Positions 45,056 to 57,089 are shown, counted from the first letter of the stretch. The stretch is 64,000 nucleotides of DNA from Nageia nagi (GCA_050084985.1 JBITNC010000001.1:169322001-169386000); one strand, 5' to 3'. Translations and numbers: made by a program. Notes: generated from the sequence alone by a model not told the origin.

Positions 45056-45956
45056 GAATAAGTTTAATAATAATTTGCATATAATTCTTCACAAGCTAAA
45101 AAATATTAATAATAATTAAAATGATAAGTTTAAGTCAAATTATGCTTGCTAGACATGAATACTTTTTGAAACAATAATCAAGAATAATAAAAAAAATTTA
45201 AAAAATAAATATTCATGAAAACTTACAAAAAAATATCCTTCACAATCTTTAGTATCTTATATATCTTTATCCAAAAGGATTTAAAAAATAAAATAAATTT
45301 AGGTCTAATTATGCTTACCGAATCCGATGGGGGTATGGTCTTGAAATTGTATTTTTTAAAGTGGGTTTCATATATGTTTAATAACATTTTATTTTTTTGT
45401 AATTGTGAAAAAAATAATATATGTGCATAATTTCATACAATTATTTATAAGCTAAAAGAAAAAAGAAAAAAGAAAAAATTAAAAATGATAAGTTAAAGTC
45501 ATATTATGCTTGTCGGACACGAGCACTTTTCGAAACGATAATCAAGGCTAATAAAAAATTAATAAAAAAATAATATTCATGAAAAAATTACAAAACAAAA
45601 ATTTTGCATAATTTTAATATCTTAGGTATCTTTATCAAAAAGGATTTAAAAAAATATTTTAATTTAGATCCAATTATGCTTGTCGAACATGATGGGGGTA
45701 TGGTCTTGAAACTATATTTTTAAAATAATGGTTTTTAAACATGTCATCAAATATTAATTTCTATCATCTGGGTATTAGAATAAATTACATATTTTAAAAC
45801 TAGACTTTAGGAACTACATTGTTACTAAGTGATATTTTTCAAGATTTGGACTCTAAGTACTTCAAATTTTGAGATCAAGTGTGACCAAACCTAAAAATTA
45901 GAAAAAATACTTCCACTTTTCGATCAAAAGTGGGACTCATCTTCTTACACTTACCC
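45056..45956. mobile_element. Remainder of the TIR-bounded carrier, with a 365-bp tandem duplication
   Basis: Two similar units, about 45120-45370 and 45483-45725, share AATTATGCTTG, GAAAC(A/G)ATAATCAAG, TCAAAAAGGATTTAAAAAA-like and GATGGGGGTATGGTCTTGAA blocks. The right end is the inverted repeat at 45936-45956. No transposase frame, hence a non-autonomous or eroded DNA element by inference. Confidence 0.45.
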
Positions 45957-47999
45957 CTACGCTTTATGGGGATTCACATATTAAGATCCCTATCTTCAAT
46001 AAGCTCTTGTTTGCATATAATTTTCGTAATCTAGGTAAGGTTAACATGTATTTATTCTTCACTTGATCCTAATGTTATTAGTGTATTTTTTATCTTGATC
46101 CAATAATTTAGATTTGTTATTCATTGTTATATTCATTTATATCTAGATTATTATTCTTTATTACCTTACCAGTTGATCCTTGTTTATCTTAAATAAATAT
46201 AATACATTATCACATGTGAATGTTTAATACAATGACTACTTAGCTCATCCTAGAGATCACTAAAAACATTCAACAATTGAATATGACTTATTTTATTATA
46301 AAAACCATGAGCCTCCAAATATAAATTTTACCTTATTCTTCAAAGAAGAGAATAAGATAAGAAAAATGTTTAAACTAATAGTATAAATTCCAAGTTCTTA
46401 TCAAAATATCAAGCTTCTTTGCTACACTTCTTCAAATCTTTTGACATCTTCCAAGATCCATTGAAATGCCTACAAATCCCTTATATTCTAAGAGAGGCAT
46501 CCTAAATTGAAATGATGGATTTGATAATGGAATTCACATATGTTTTGAACTATATTTATTTGTTATATTTAAATCCTTCAACTAGATCAACATCTAAAAC
46601 CCATATCATTGGTTCAACACCACTTTGACTATGCTATCATGTCAGCATCTCCTTTACATGTTGTCAAGTTATCAATACTATGTAGCTAGGTTATCTACAT
46701 CTAAACTTGCAATAAAGCTAGCACTAGTATATCTCTAGTTAGGTTGACACCAACAACCCTGGTATTGAGTCAATCACATAATAAGTTGTAGCTAGGCCAA
46801 TAATAGTTTCCCTACAATTGGATCGACAATAGTCTCCTTACTATCGGATTGACACCATAGTCTTGTACCCTCAAGGATCGACACTAGGCTACCTTACCAC
46901 CAGGTAGATACTAAGTTGGCTTACCATCGGATCGACACTATGCTACCCTGATACCAATTCAATACTATAACTCATTATTACTAAATTGGTTGCAGTTACT
47001 TTGCTACTAGGTCAACTACATATGTTATTCCTTGATGCCTAATGAAACTCCCTCATATTTATAAGTAAGCCCACAAAATTTCCAAATCCAAAAATCATTC
47101 GATCCTACTATATAAAAGTTGGTTTTCTAATCCCAACTATCGATAAATAATTTATTAAGGGAATTTCCCTTAAATAATAATCACATCCATATAAAAAAGC
47201 TAGGAAGTGGTAATAATTGAGAATAGAAAGCAAATTCTTCTATAGAGAGGTAAAGAGAAGTTGAGGATCCCCTATTATGAATGAAAGGACCACTCTTCAG
47301 GTATAATATATAAGATAGAATATGTTGGAAGGATGTTGATAAAGATGCAAATTGTAAATCTATGAATTTGGTGTATGCTTAAAAGATGCCTATAAAGGTA
47401 CTAATGTTTGTTATGCTTGTAGTTCTTAATTATTTCATGAAATCTCATAACTTATTGATGTATCATCTGTCTTTTCTTGAATTCCATGTCTTTCATTGAA
47501 TTAAATGTGGCATTTGATACCTTAAAGCTTTTTAAGACATTTAAAGCCATCAATGATACAAGATTCAAGAAAAAAATAAATATTCAACAACTTTATAATT
47601 TTTTCAATCAAATATAGGTAAGAAGAGAAGTAAAGCTCCAAAGATTCAAAGACTTGTTAAACCTTTAATATTGCAAAGGAAAGCAACAAGAATAATAACG
47701 AAGAAGAGGAAAAATTTGCTAAGGCCAAGGTAGAGGTAATTGAATATCAAAAGCTTCTTGCTTCAAGGTTGAAAGAGCAATGTGAGTATCAAAGTGAGAG
47801 TTTGGTCAAGAAAAGAATAACATCCTCTTATGTCTTAGCTAGATCTAAACCATCAATAAGTGCTTCATTATTCTTTTTATTGGCAAGAATAAATATAATT
47901 TCATTATATGCAACTCCAATTTATGCAAGAGAGCCAAATATTCATTCCTAATTTTTAATATCATTCAATTTGGTTAAAATGATGGAATAAATAATAGTG
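45957..47999 (+). repeat. G2 3' LTR, right fragment
   Basis: Matches 50719-52819. It has degenerate ~35-bp repeats (ATCGGATCGACACTATGCTACC type) at about 46800-46975 and a TATA box ACTATATAAAAGTTGG at about 47107-47122, both conserved in the second copy. The presence of a promoter this far in supports one LTR of about 2.5 kb rather than a short LTR plus flank. Homology ends after AATAATAGTGG, 970 bp upstream of the LIG4 start codon. Confidence 0.7.
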
Positions 48000-48969
48000 G
48001 AGTATTCTTAATGCGAAGAGGCATTCTCTAGCTACAGCACGGGGTAGAGTGGAAAGCCAAAATATCGCATGTGAGTTTGTCCATTAAATATCGACTTCAA
48101 TATTAAAAAAAAAATGAATTAACTTTATTTAAAAAAAAAAAGTCAGCTTCAAAAATATAATTATAACATTAGATAGCATATAAAATAAATAATATATAAC
48201 ATTAAATAAAATAAATTAATATATAAATTAATAAATTAACATTGAATGAAATAGGCAAGTGGGGAATGATATCTCTCGATATTTTTATATATATAAAGGA
48301 GGTATATCAAAGCTAGTATATAAAACATTAGAAATATCTATAAAGAATTTTAAGTTTATTGCTAATTATTATTTTTTAGAGGTCTTAACAAATATCATCA
48401 TATTGTGTTTGATTTGATTCTAAATTTTTATTTTAATAATTTATTTTTATTAAACGAATGTGAATGATTGTGATCAATTATCATTAGAAGTATTCTTGTT
48501 TTTCTTAGAATATCTATTCATTATTCAATATTTTTCTTTATACAAGAAACAATCATTTAAATACTTAATTGCTATATATTTACTTCTAAATAAACTTTGA
48601 TAAATCCAACAAATCAATGAATTTAAAAAACATTAAAAAAACATCATATACTTCTGATACACATTTAACTATTTAAAAATAGTAGCCTGGTTTTAATTCA
48701 AACTTGTATAAAAAGTTTTTCCAGTCCATCAACGTACCTATTCCTTATCCGGGAAGCATGCATGATCTGAATTTCTAAAAATCCAACAACATCGTATAAA
48801 TACAATCAATTAACAAAAATTAAATCAGACCCTTGTTCGAATTCAAGCGCCAATGAATTGCAGATGATACCAGCCCTCTGCAACTCCACCCTTTATTATC
48901 AAAAGCCTTCGAATCAAGCCCTAAAATGCTCATAAAATACATACTCAAACCCTGATAAACAGCGTTAAA
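48000..48969 (+). promoter_or_regulatory. LIG4 upstream region
   Basis: Single-copy within this window. TATA-like elements TGTATAAAAAG (about 48704) and CGTATAAATACAA (about 48793) precede the ATG by about 265 and 175 bp. An E2F-like site (ATTGGCGC on the - strand, 48847-48854) overlaps a CCAAT box. Use of these sites is inference. Confidence 0.45.
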
Positions 48970-49326
48970 ATGTCAGATTCCTTAGTGAATTTCAGTGTGC
49001 TCTGTGAAATGTTCGAGGCCATTTCTCGAAGCAAGAAGAGGACAATGAAACGTAAACATGTGAGAACATTTCTTGAGCATGTTTATAGAGGACGGCAAGG
49101 CAGAGGGAAAGAGAGTGAGTGTTTTAGCGCAATTAAGCTGATGTTGCCGCAGCTGGACAAAGGAAGGGGTATGTACAAGCTTAAGGAGGCTCACCTCACC
49201 AAATGTTTGACAGAAGCCGTGGGGCTCTCCACAGACTCCGAGAATGCGCATAAGCTCTTGAATTGGCGCAGAGGCGGCATTAAAGTTGGTGCCAATGCAG
49301 GGGATTTCCCCAATGTCGCAGCAGAG
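48970..49326 (+). CDS. LIG4: DNA ligase IV, first coding exon
   Basis: DNA ligase IV seals double-strand breaks in non-homologous end joining, with XRCC4, in the nucleus. The exon encodes 119 residues, the start of the N-terminal DNA-binding domain: VNFSVLCEMFEAISRSKK, then FSAIKLMLPQLDKGRGMYKL, LKEAHLTKCLTEAVGLS, and the well-conserved LLNWRRGG with GANAGDF. The order and spacing match plant LIG4. The ATG at 48970 gives a normal N-terminus for the family. After NVAAE a donor GCAGAG|GTATGG ends the exon in phase 0; reading on meets a stop four codons later. An insert relative to my memory of the Arabidopsis protein lies around GRQGRGKE. Adenylation and BRCT domains would be in later exons, not in this window. 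Codons are less AT-rich than the flanking DNA and no frame damage is seen. A single-exon gene fragment cannot be excluded. Confidence 0.85.
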
Positions 49327-49709
49327 GTATGGAATTGAGACACTGTGATCTTCATAAAAGTTATTGTGAATTCTCAATTGGGTTTTTCCATTAGCAAAAT
49401 TTTAAATGTCTCAAAATTATTGAATTGGTCAGAAAGTAGCAGTTTCAGCACTTTGGGCTATCTTTTGTCAACAGTCAAGTTTCCTTTGCTTTTGAAATTC
49501 TCACTGAACAAAATTTAGGGGAATATTAATCCAATTTGTCTTCTGACATTATTGGATCCTTAAAAATAACAAAAAAATATTATACTATTTTTTTTGGTAT
49601 AATATAAAATTAGTTACATTATTCTTCACTTACTTCTTCGTCTTTGTAAGTTGAAATCCTGTTATGTTTCTATTATAACCTCGAGTTGTCAAAGTATGTA
49701 TATTATATT
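49327..49709 (+). other. Start of LIG4 intron 1
   Basis: The donor GTATGG begins the intron. AT-rich, no coding signal, ends at the second G2 copy. Confidence 0.7.
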
Positions 49710-52700
49710 AATTTGGTGGTTTTATGATGATGTATGTATATTATATTAATTTTATCCTTTCTCTTTATTGTTATATATTTTGTTATGAAATGTTGTGCAT
49801 GAGTTCATGAATGGGATGCTTGGTTTTATTATGATGATTTTTTTAATCCATGAATATGGAATTGAGTGTTACAATGATGATATCATACACTTGTGATGAT
49901 TATTTCTCTCATTATAATTGTTATATCTTTAAGAGTTTTTTTTATCACATATAGGTTTGGAAAGTGATTTTTTTATGTAATTTTATCTAATTGTTACATG
50001 TTATTCTTCACTCTTGATTGTTCTCATCCCATAGAAACCATTACATTTTATAATCAAGGCAAAGAGGGGGTTATAATTATCATCAACCTTTGATGATCAA
50101 ATGACTTCACATAAAAAACAAAGAAGTAAATTTTTTTTCTTTCCTTATCTTTTATGTTTCCTTTGAAAACATAATTGCACTTCAAATTCATTTCATGTCA
50201 TTGAATTTGCAAAGGGGGCATTTTATGATACTTAATTTTGATCCACCTTAGGTGATCTTTATAAGTACTTTATTATGACAATATTATATCATGTGATGGG
50301 AGTTTTCTTGATCCTTTCCGATGCAATCTTATTGATTATTATGCTAGATACCCCAACATTGGTGCTTGCATATCTAAGGAGAAATTGAATGTTATCTTCC
50401 ATATATAAAGGTAAGTATGATTGCAGGGAAAGTTATTAAGATTTCAATCTCAATAACAAGTACCACTTCAAAGTTTCGGTGTTTATCAACACCACCTATT
50501 GAGATTGAGATCTTATTATCACGAGCATGTATGTTATTCCATATTTTGTAATTATCTATTTTGCTCAATTTATCGACCATCTGCTATGTTTTGGACCTTG
50601 GTTACGAACTCCATCTATTTGGATGGCTAGCATTCATGCTCCAATATACATCAATGCTATTGTTCAGGACCCAACATTCATACTCTTATGGGTGTTCACA
50701 TTATCGTTCTAGTCTGCTACGCTTTATGGGGATTCACATATCAAGATCGCTATCTTTAACAAGCTCTTATTCGCATATAATCTTCGTAGTCCAGGTAAGG
50801 TTAACATGCACTTATTCTTCACTACTTGGTCCTAATCTCATTAGTGTATTTTTAAAAAAATCTTGATCTAATAATTTAGATTCGTTATTCATTGTTATAT
50901 ATATATATTATTCTTTATTATCTCTATTGTTGATCTGTGTTTATCTTATATAAATATAATACATTATCACATGTGAATGTTTAATACAATTACCACTTAA
51001 CTCATCCTAGGGGTCACTAAAAACATCCAACAATTGAATATGACTTATTTTATTATTAAAACTATGAATCTCTAAAAATGAAATTTGCCTTATTCCCTAA
51101 AGAAAGAATAAGATAAGAAAAATGTTTAAACTAATAATATAAATTCCAAGTTCTTATCAAAATCCCAAGCTTCTTTGTTACACTTTTTCAAATCTTTTTA
51201 CATCTTCCAAGGTCCATTGAAATGCCTAACAAATCCCTTATATTCTAAGAGAGGTATCCTAAATTGAAATGATAGATTTGACAGTAGAATTCACATTTTT
51301 TTTAACTATCTTTATTTGCTAGATTTAAATCCTTCAACTGGTCAACATCTGAAACCCATATCATCGGGCCAACAACACTTTGGCTATGCTACCATGTCAC
51401 ATCTCCTTTACATGTTGTCAAGTCATCAATACTATGTAGTTGGGCTAACTAAATCTAAATTTGCAATTGAGCTAACACTAGTATAGCTCTAGTTAGGTCG
51501 ACACTAACATCTCTTGTATTTAAGTCAATCATATATTAAGTTGTAGCTAGGTCAATAATAGTTACCCTATAATCAGATTGAAAATAGTCTCCTTACTATC
51601 GGATCAACACCATAGTCTTGTACCCTTTGGGATTGACATTAGGCTACCTTACCACCAAGTCAACACTAGGCTACCTTACCACCAGATTGACACTATGCTA
51701 CCCTGCTACTAGAATCAAGTACTATAACTCTTTATTACTGAATTGGCTGCAGTTACTTTGCTACTATGTCAACTACGTATGTAATTCCTTGATGCCTAAT
51801 GAAACTCCCTTGTATTTATAAGTAAGCCCATAAAATTTCCCAACCCAAAAATGATTTGATCCTACTATATAAAAGTTGGTTTTCTAAGCCCACCTATAGA
51901 TAAATATTTTATTGGGGGAATTTCCCTTAAATAATAATCATATCCATCTTGATAATCTAGGGAGTGGCAATAGTCGAGAATAGAAAGCAAATTCTTCTAT
52001 AGAGAGGCAGAGAGAAGTTGAGGACCCCCTATTGTGAATGAAAGGTTCACTCTTCAGGCATAATATATAAGGTAGAATATGTTGTAAGGATGTTGATAGA
52101 GATTTCAGATTGTAAATCTACCAATTTGGTGTATGCTTAAAAGATGCCTATGAAGGTATTAATGTTTGTTATGCTTATAATTCTTAATTATTTCATGAAC
52201 TCTCATAATTTATTGATGTATCCTTTATCTATTCTATAATTTCATATCTTTCATGGCATTGCATATGGCCTTTGATACCTTAAAGCTTTTTAAGATGTTT
52301 AAACCTATAAATGATATGAGATTCGAGAAAAAAAAATATTCAAAAATTTTGTAATTTTTTGATCAAAGATAGGTAAGAAGCGAAGTAAAGCTCCAAAGAT
52401 TCAAATATTTGTAAAACCTTTAACATTGCAAAGGAAAGCAACAAGAATAATAACAAAGAACAAGAAAAAATTACTAAGGCCAAGGTAGAGGTAGTTGAAT
52501 ATCAAAAGCTTCTTGCTTCAAGGTTGAAAGAGCAATGTGAGTGTCAAAGTGGGAATTTGGCCAAGAAAAGAGTAACATACTCTTATGTCTCAACTATATT
52601 CAAACCATCAACAAGTGCTTAATTATTCTTTTTATTGGCAACAATAAACATAATTTCATTATATGCAATTACACGTTATGCAAGAAAACCAAACATTCAT

Positions 52701-52819
52701 TTCTAATTTTTAATATCATACAATTTATGGAACTGCAAGTTATGCAAGAGAGTTAAACATTTATTCATAATTTTTAATATAATTCAATTTTGTCAAAATG
52801 ATGGAAGAAATAATAGTGG
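49710..52819 (+). mobile_element. Second copy of the G2 3' end (5'-truncated) in LIG4 intron 1
   Basis: Covers the last ~0.5 kb of the G2 noncoding region, the polypurine tract (AAAGGGGGCAT at about 50211) and the LTR (about 50223-52819), same orientation. It lacks the 8-kb insertion, so it shows the empty site at 50719-50725. The TATA box ACTATATAAAAGTTGG recurs at about 51866. Near the right end a unit of about 70 bp is duplicated (AGTTATGCAAGAGAGTTAAA). Roughly 85% identical to copy 1 by eye. Confidence 0.8.
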
Positions 52820-53668
52820 GTTGGTTTATATAAAACTTTAGGTAAAGGTAAAGGTAAATAATACTAGCTATTACAATCTTGTGCAATGGGTACATCTTAG
52901 ATTAATAATTGTGCTCTCTAATTTTAAGTATTATTTTTTATTAAAAGAGATAACATAATCGAAACATTTAATTAATATGTACTTAACTAATAAATAAAGT
53001 TTCCAACAAGTCATTGAAAAATTCAATTATTTTTTATTAGGGAAAAAAATTAGTTATCTTGGAAGTAGTAGAGTTGAAATCTTTATCATGGACATCATTT
53101 TCTCTTCCCCCAACTCAATCTCTTCATCCTCAACAATTTCCCCCTCCTCTTCATCTACAAAAACCCTTATGGTAGGTTAACATGAGAGGTTACTCTTCCA
53201 CCTAGACCTACCATCTTTCTGGAGCTGTGGAGTGGCCAAGCAATAGTGTTATATCTAAAATACACACAACTAGCAGTAGATTCCAAGATATCTTAAAAAA
53301 TAAGAAAATAGAAACTAAAAAAGAAAACCATTGAGAGAATGAGGTACCCCTGTTATTAGTATTCTACTCTTCTATAGGCAATTTAGTAAGCAGATGGAAG
53401 GAAAGATGGGGTTGAGATTAGAAATGGTAAGAGGAAAGTTAAATAGTCGATGTAGAAGCAGTGTGATGCAGTGATTAATGTGTTGATCGTGATGGCTAGA
53501 GGAGCAACCTAGTGGCAAGGGTATTTTTTACACCTCATTTATTTTACTATCAGTGTAGAAGTGGAATCCATCGCACTATTCTGCAACTTAATTATTGAGG
53601 GAAGCTATGTGACATCTCATCCAATTTACACTTGATGCATTCTAAGGTTCCAATGCTCAGAAAGTGAA
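52820..53668. other. Unassigned DNA, presumably LIG4 intron 1
   Basis: About 850 bp with no match to the repeats here. A short open stretch near 53093-53170 (MDIIFSSPNSISSSS, Ser-rich, then ATG|GTAGGT) is too weak to call an exon. Confidence 0.45.
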
Positions 53669-54171
53669 TGATAAAGGATTTGAACCTTAAAGAACTCAAT
53701 CCTAAACTACCAAGATCACATGGAAGCTCACTCAAAAATTAATACTCTATGCATAAATCAATATCACAAAGTGACTCGATATAAAGTGGTTCCTCTAACT
53801 AGGAGTACATCCACTAACAAGATCTTACTTCATTCACAAAGATAACTTTCTTACAATAATTCTAACTTCATCTCCTAATCACTATCCTAGAGCATAACTT
53901 TACTTCACAAATTGGTGAGTGATCACAAAGAAGGGGCTTTCTATTTATAGGCCAAAATCCCCCTTTGAATCACCTTTTTAACCATTGTACAAAGGCATGA
54001 TATGCTACTCTCTTTTACCCAAGGAGCATGCTCATGAGATGGAGTGTAGGACAAGCTACATTATCATATTCATTTAAATACTTAAGATATCTAGTGATAC
54101 CATTAAATATTAGCGAATTTACAAAGAGAAACATTACAAAACCTTACAATAATACACTATACATTCCAACA
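53669..54171 (-). repeat. Copia C 3' LTR
   Basis: 503 bp; on the - strand begins TGTTGGAATGTATAG. TATA box CCTATAAATAG near 53940-53950. Close to the LTR of copia A. Confidence 0.85.
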
Positions 54172-54906
54172 CTCATCCTTAATACAATATTGGGATAAAG
54201 TGAAGAAGAGAGAAGAAAGAGAGAGTAAGAAAGTTCTCCTCCATATAGATACAATCAGAGATGAAAACTTTTTACATCTTTGTGAAGTAAGCAAGATCTT
54301 AGTTTGAGACTCACTACTTTACCATTCTAACAAATGGTTTACAATACAATCATTAACCATAACAAGTTTCAATGTACATAAAGTAGTCATTCAACTGGGA
54401 GTTAACATGATGGGTCTCCAAGAGTTTGCACATCTGAGGTAAGTAACATGCAATTTCAAAAGAAACCTACAAGTTACAAGTAGTTCAAACAAGAAGATTA
54501 ATTAGATGCAACACATCCATATCAACAAGGACATATGAATTAAACAATGTCATCATAAACTTATCAATGGTGCACTATAAGTCATCATGAAGATGCCAAG
54601 TTAATACTCATAGTCACCAGCTGTATACAAAACATGTGTTTGATTATTATCATAAACTAGAGCATATCAAAATGCATATACGAGTTCTTCACACATGGAT
54701 AACTGAACAATACCAAAAGATACAAGCTCCTCACATGTGGATAACTAAATAAGGCAAAAGATGGCCAATCAAATGCTCAAAAATTGTACAAGTTCCTCAC
54801 GTAGAGCAAACTTACCATAAAGATGTACAATAAAATTAACATTATACAACATAAAAACCTCCTAAAGATGAAGTTGTCATCATAAACATGAATTCAACAT
54901 AAGAAT
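54172..54906 (-). other. Copia C 3' untranslated region
   Basis: No coding signal. Similar to 38356-39060, including GTGCACTATAAGTCATCA (54572). Confidence 0.6.
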
Positions 54907-55550
54907 TCATACTTCACTCCCCCTTGAGGGTAACTTCACCAACCCGATAACATCCCTAAGCTTACTGAATTGAGCTTCAAGAAGGGGCTTGGTGAACAAA
55001 TCAACTGAGTTCAAGGTTGATGGACAATACTCCAGGTCTATAATGCCATTAAGAATCTTTTCCCTAATAAAATGGGCTTGGATTTCCACATAATTTGTTC
55101 TTTGATGGAACACAAAAGTCTTAGCCAAAGAAATAGCCAACTGATTGTCTGAAGAAATCAGAAATGGGCCAGCTTGTTCATACCCAATTTCTTTTAGAAG
55201 ATGCCTAAGCCAAATATCTTCCTATGCTACAATAGACATGGCTTAGTATTTAGCTTTTATGGTGGAAAGAGAAATAGTAGGCTACTTCTTGGAAGCCCAA
55301 AAGATATCACCTGAACCAATGCTAAAAATATACATAGAGATTGATTTCTTATCATCTCTATCTCCTCCATAATCAGAATCTAAGAACCTTAAGAGAATAA
55401 AAGAGGGCAACTTGGAATACTTGAGAACAAGATCATTCATGCCTGCAACATACCTCAAGATTTTCTTAACAACATTGAGGTGTTTAACATATGGTTTTTG
55501 TTTGAATCGTGCCATTAGATTCACTACAAAGAAATCAGTGGGTGATAAGT
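54907..55550 (-). pseudogene. Copia C RNase H and RT end
   Basis: On the - strand: FFVVNLMARFKQKPYVKHLN, VVKKILRYVAGMNDLVLKYS, FLDSDYGGDRDDKKSISMYI (RNase H start, Asp kept), SGDIFWASKK, then a gap with stops, and TNYVEIQAHFIREKI with LFTKPLLEAQFSKLRDVIGL. Ty1/copia RNase H. The RT motif is lost at the right. Confidence 0.82.
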
Positions 55551-55686
55551 TCCATAAGCATCTCAGTTTCAGTAATCCCCACCAAGACATAACAAGTCCT
55601 GCCAAGGATAAATAAAGAATGTAAGAGAAGGTGAACACCCAAGTCCACTTAATTAAGAGTGTATGACCCCTGAGACTCTATCAACT
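55551..55686 (+). other. Gypsy-like sequence upstream of the solo LTR
   Basis: Resembles about 150-286 left of G1 (CCTGC(T/C)AAG, AATAAAGAA, AGTCCACTT, GACCCCT). Either LTR sequence missed by my boundary or the end of an internal region. Confidence 0.45.
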
Positions 55687-56625
55687 TGTCAACTACAACT
55701 CATTTCCACATGGCAGTAGTAGTTCACTCTCAGGTTTGAATAATTATAATCTTCTTTCACCCTTATAGTATTTGGCACTAGGACTACAAATAAAAATATT
55801 TAATGGTCGTAGAGAGTTAGATGACCATCGACTGATGAGACAACTTGATTGTACTCACAAAGATGGAGAACCATATCTTCTAAATCCAAAATAGTTCTAT
55901 ATTGACCATGTCAAAAGATAAAGATGATTGATTATGGTTGGATAGGTACAAGATTAAAGATCTACAAATTCTAAGAATCAGTGTCACATCTAAACCATGC
56001 TTCATAGTTAGTTGTAGCTGTGAAGTTTCTTGTAAATAATGTAAATATTTAAGTCTATTCTATCTTTAGTCAAAGGTGTATATATAGTTATTAATGGTGG
56101 ACAACCACCCATTGTAAATAGAACATTATAAATAATGGGCTGTTAAAAGTTCAAAAGGTTGAACATTTTAGCAAAGTTTTTCATTGTAAGAACTATTTTC
56201 ATTTATGATAATACAATATTATGGTATTTTTTCTTTTACATTTTGTGGTTATTATCTTATTTTGTTATTGTTATGTATGAAGTTATGGTTGTGTATTGCA
56301 TTTACAAGACCCCAGGGGGGAGATAATTATTCTATTCTTTATCCTAGTTATGGATTACTTCTTATGCAGTGATGCTTAAGCTAATTAGTTTAGTTTATTT
56401 TTATGTTCCTTACATTTTCATGTTTAGTAGTTTAGATTTTTATCTCTTTCTTATTACTTTTGAGCTTTTTCATAGATAAGAACCAGTATATAACCTCAAG
56501 ATTGAGCATAAAACCCCTACGAGCACACTGTCCCATCACCTTCTGCTCATTGAAGAATCTTGTTGTTATCAGCTAATGGAGAACTTTTCAGACCAAACCT
56601 TTAGGTTACATCATCCTGATCAACA
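55687..56625 (+). repeat. G1-family solo LTR
   Basis: 939 bp, from TGTCAACTACAACTC to CCTGATCAACA, matching both G1 LTRs (for example AATGG.GGACAACCACCCA and GATTGAGCATAAAACC near the end). Flanking 5-mers differ (CAACT, ATAAC). Different parts of copia elements lie on either side. Confidence 0.8.
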
Positions 56626-57089
56626 ATAACACATTAGTCAATCTCACAAACTAGATACCAATATAAAGTGGTTTCTCCAACCAAGGGAGTACATCCACTA
56701 ATCTAAGATTTTTTTCTCAAAGAGAACTCTCTTACAACTCACTTCTCCTACAACCTAGACAAGAGCATAAGTTTATAGCAATTTTGAGTGAGTAAGGAGA
56801 TGACCCTCTATTTATAGGTCAAAATCCTCCTCCAAATCATTATTTTAACCATTATACAATATCATGTCGTGCATCACCTTTTTACCCAAGGGGCATGCCT
56901 ATGAGATGGAGTGTAGGACATGTTACATTATTTTATTCATAAATACTTAAAAGGTATCTAGGGATACTTTTAAGTATCAATAAATTTATATTATCATATA
57001 CACTAAATACTTAAGTTATCTAGCATACTTTTAAGTATTAAGTGAATTACATAAAGAGACCTTATAAAAATGCATTATCCATTTCAACA
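56626..57089 (-). repeat. Copia LTR fragment
   Basis: Matches the LTRs of copia A and C from ATATAAAGTGGTTTCTCC to the - strand start TGTTGAAATGG; the outer ~100 bp at the left are missing. TATA box CCTATAAATAG near 56811. Confidence 0.78.

Larger units (their letters stand above)
37883..45956. mobile_element. Composite insertion with short terminal inverted repeats, containing copia D
   Basis: The uninterrupted paralogue at 50722 reads GCTAC|GCTTTATGGGG. Here CTAC is followed by 8074 bp and then CTAC|GCTTTATGGGG, so the boundaries and a 4-bp duplication (possibly 5 with one change) are direct. The ends are imperfect inverted repeats of 21 bp (18 matches by my count; core TAAGTxxAAGAAGATGAG) at 37883-37903 and 45936-45956. 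Copia D fills 37900 to about 45055. The remaining 0.9 kb at the right may be the older carrier, an unclassified TIR or MITE-like element. Confidence 0.7.
24704..47999 (+). mobile_element. G2: gypsy element split by H1 and by a composite insertion
   Basis: Protease (24704), RNase H (to 27019), integrase (from 34542), a noncoding 3' region, a polypurine tract and a long 3' LTR lie in one orientation once H1 and the 37883-45956 insertion are removed. The frame reads across the H1 site: LIKVNNL on the left and NNYLVDEGFF on the right. The 5' LTR, gag and most of RT are missing or lie beyond copia A and G1. A second copy of its 3' end lies at 49710-52819. Confidence 0.75.
53669..55550 (-). mobile_element. 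Copia C: 3' end of a Ty1/copia element, minus strand
   Basis: 3' LTR 53669-54171, polypurine tract AAGGATGAG, 3' untranslated region, RNase H and the end of RT, cut at about 55550 by gypsy-derived sequence. A polypurine tract directly before TGTTGGAATGTATAG confirms the orientation. Confidence 0.82.

Noticed and set aside
48982-49377. 131-codon frame on the - strand over LIG4 exon 1
   Set aside because: Shadow of the real exon; its sequence resembles no protein family and the + strand match to LIG4 is clear.
49327-53668. Search for LIG4 exon 2 in the DNA next to exon 1
   Set aside because: No translation resembling the next LIG4 segment was found in any frame I read; the short Ser-rich stretch near 53093 has no match.
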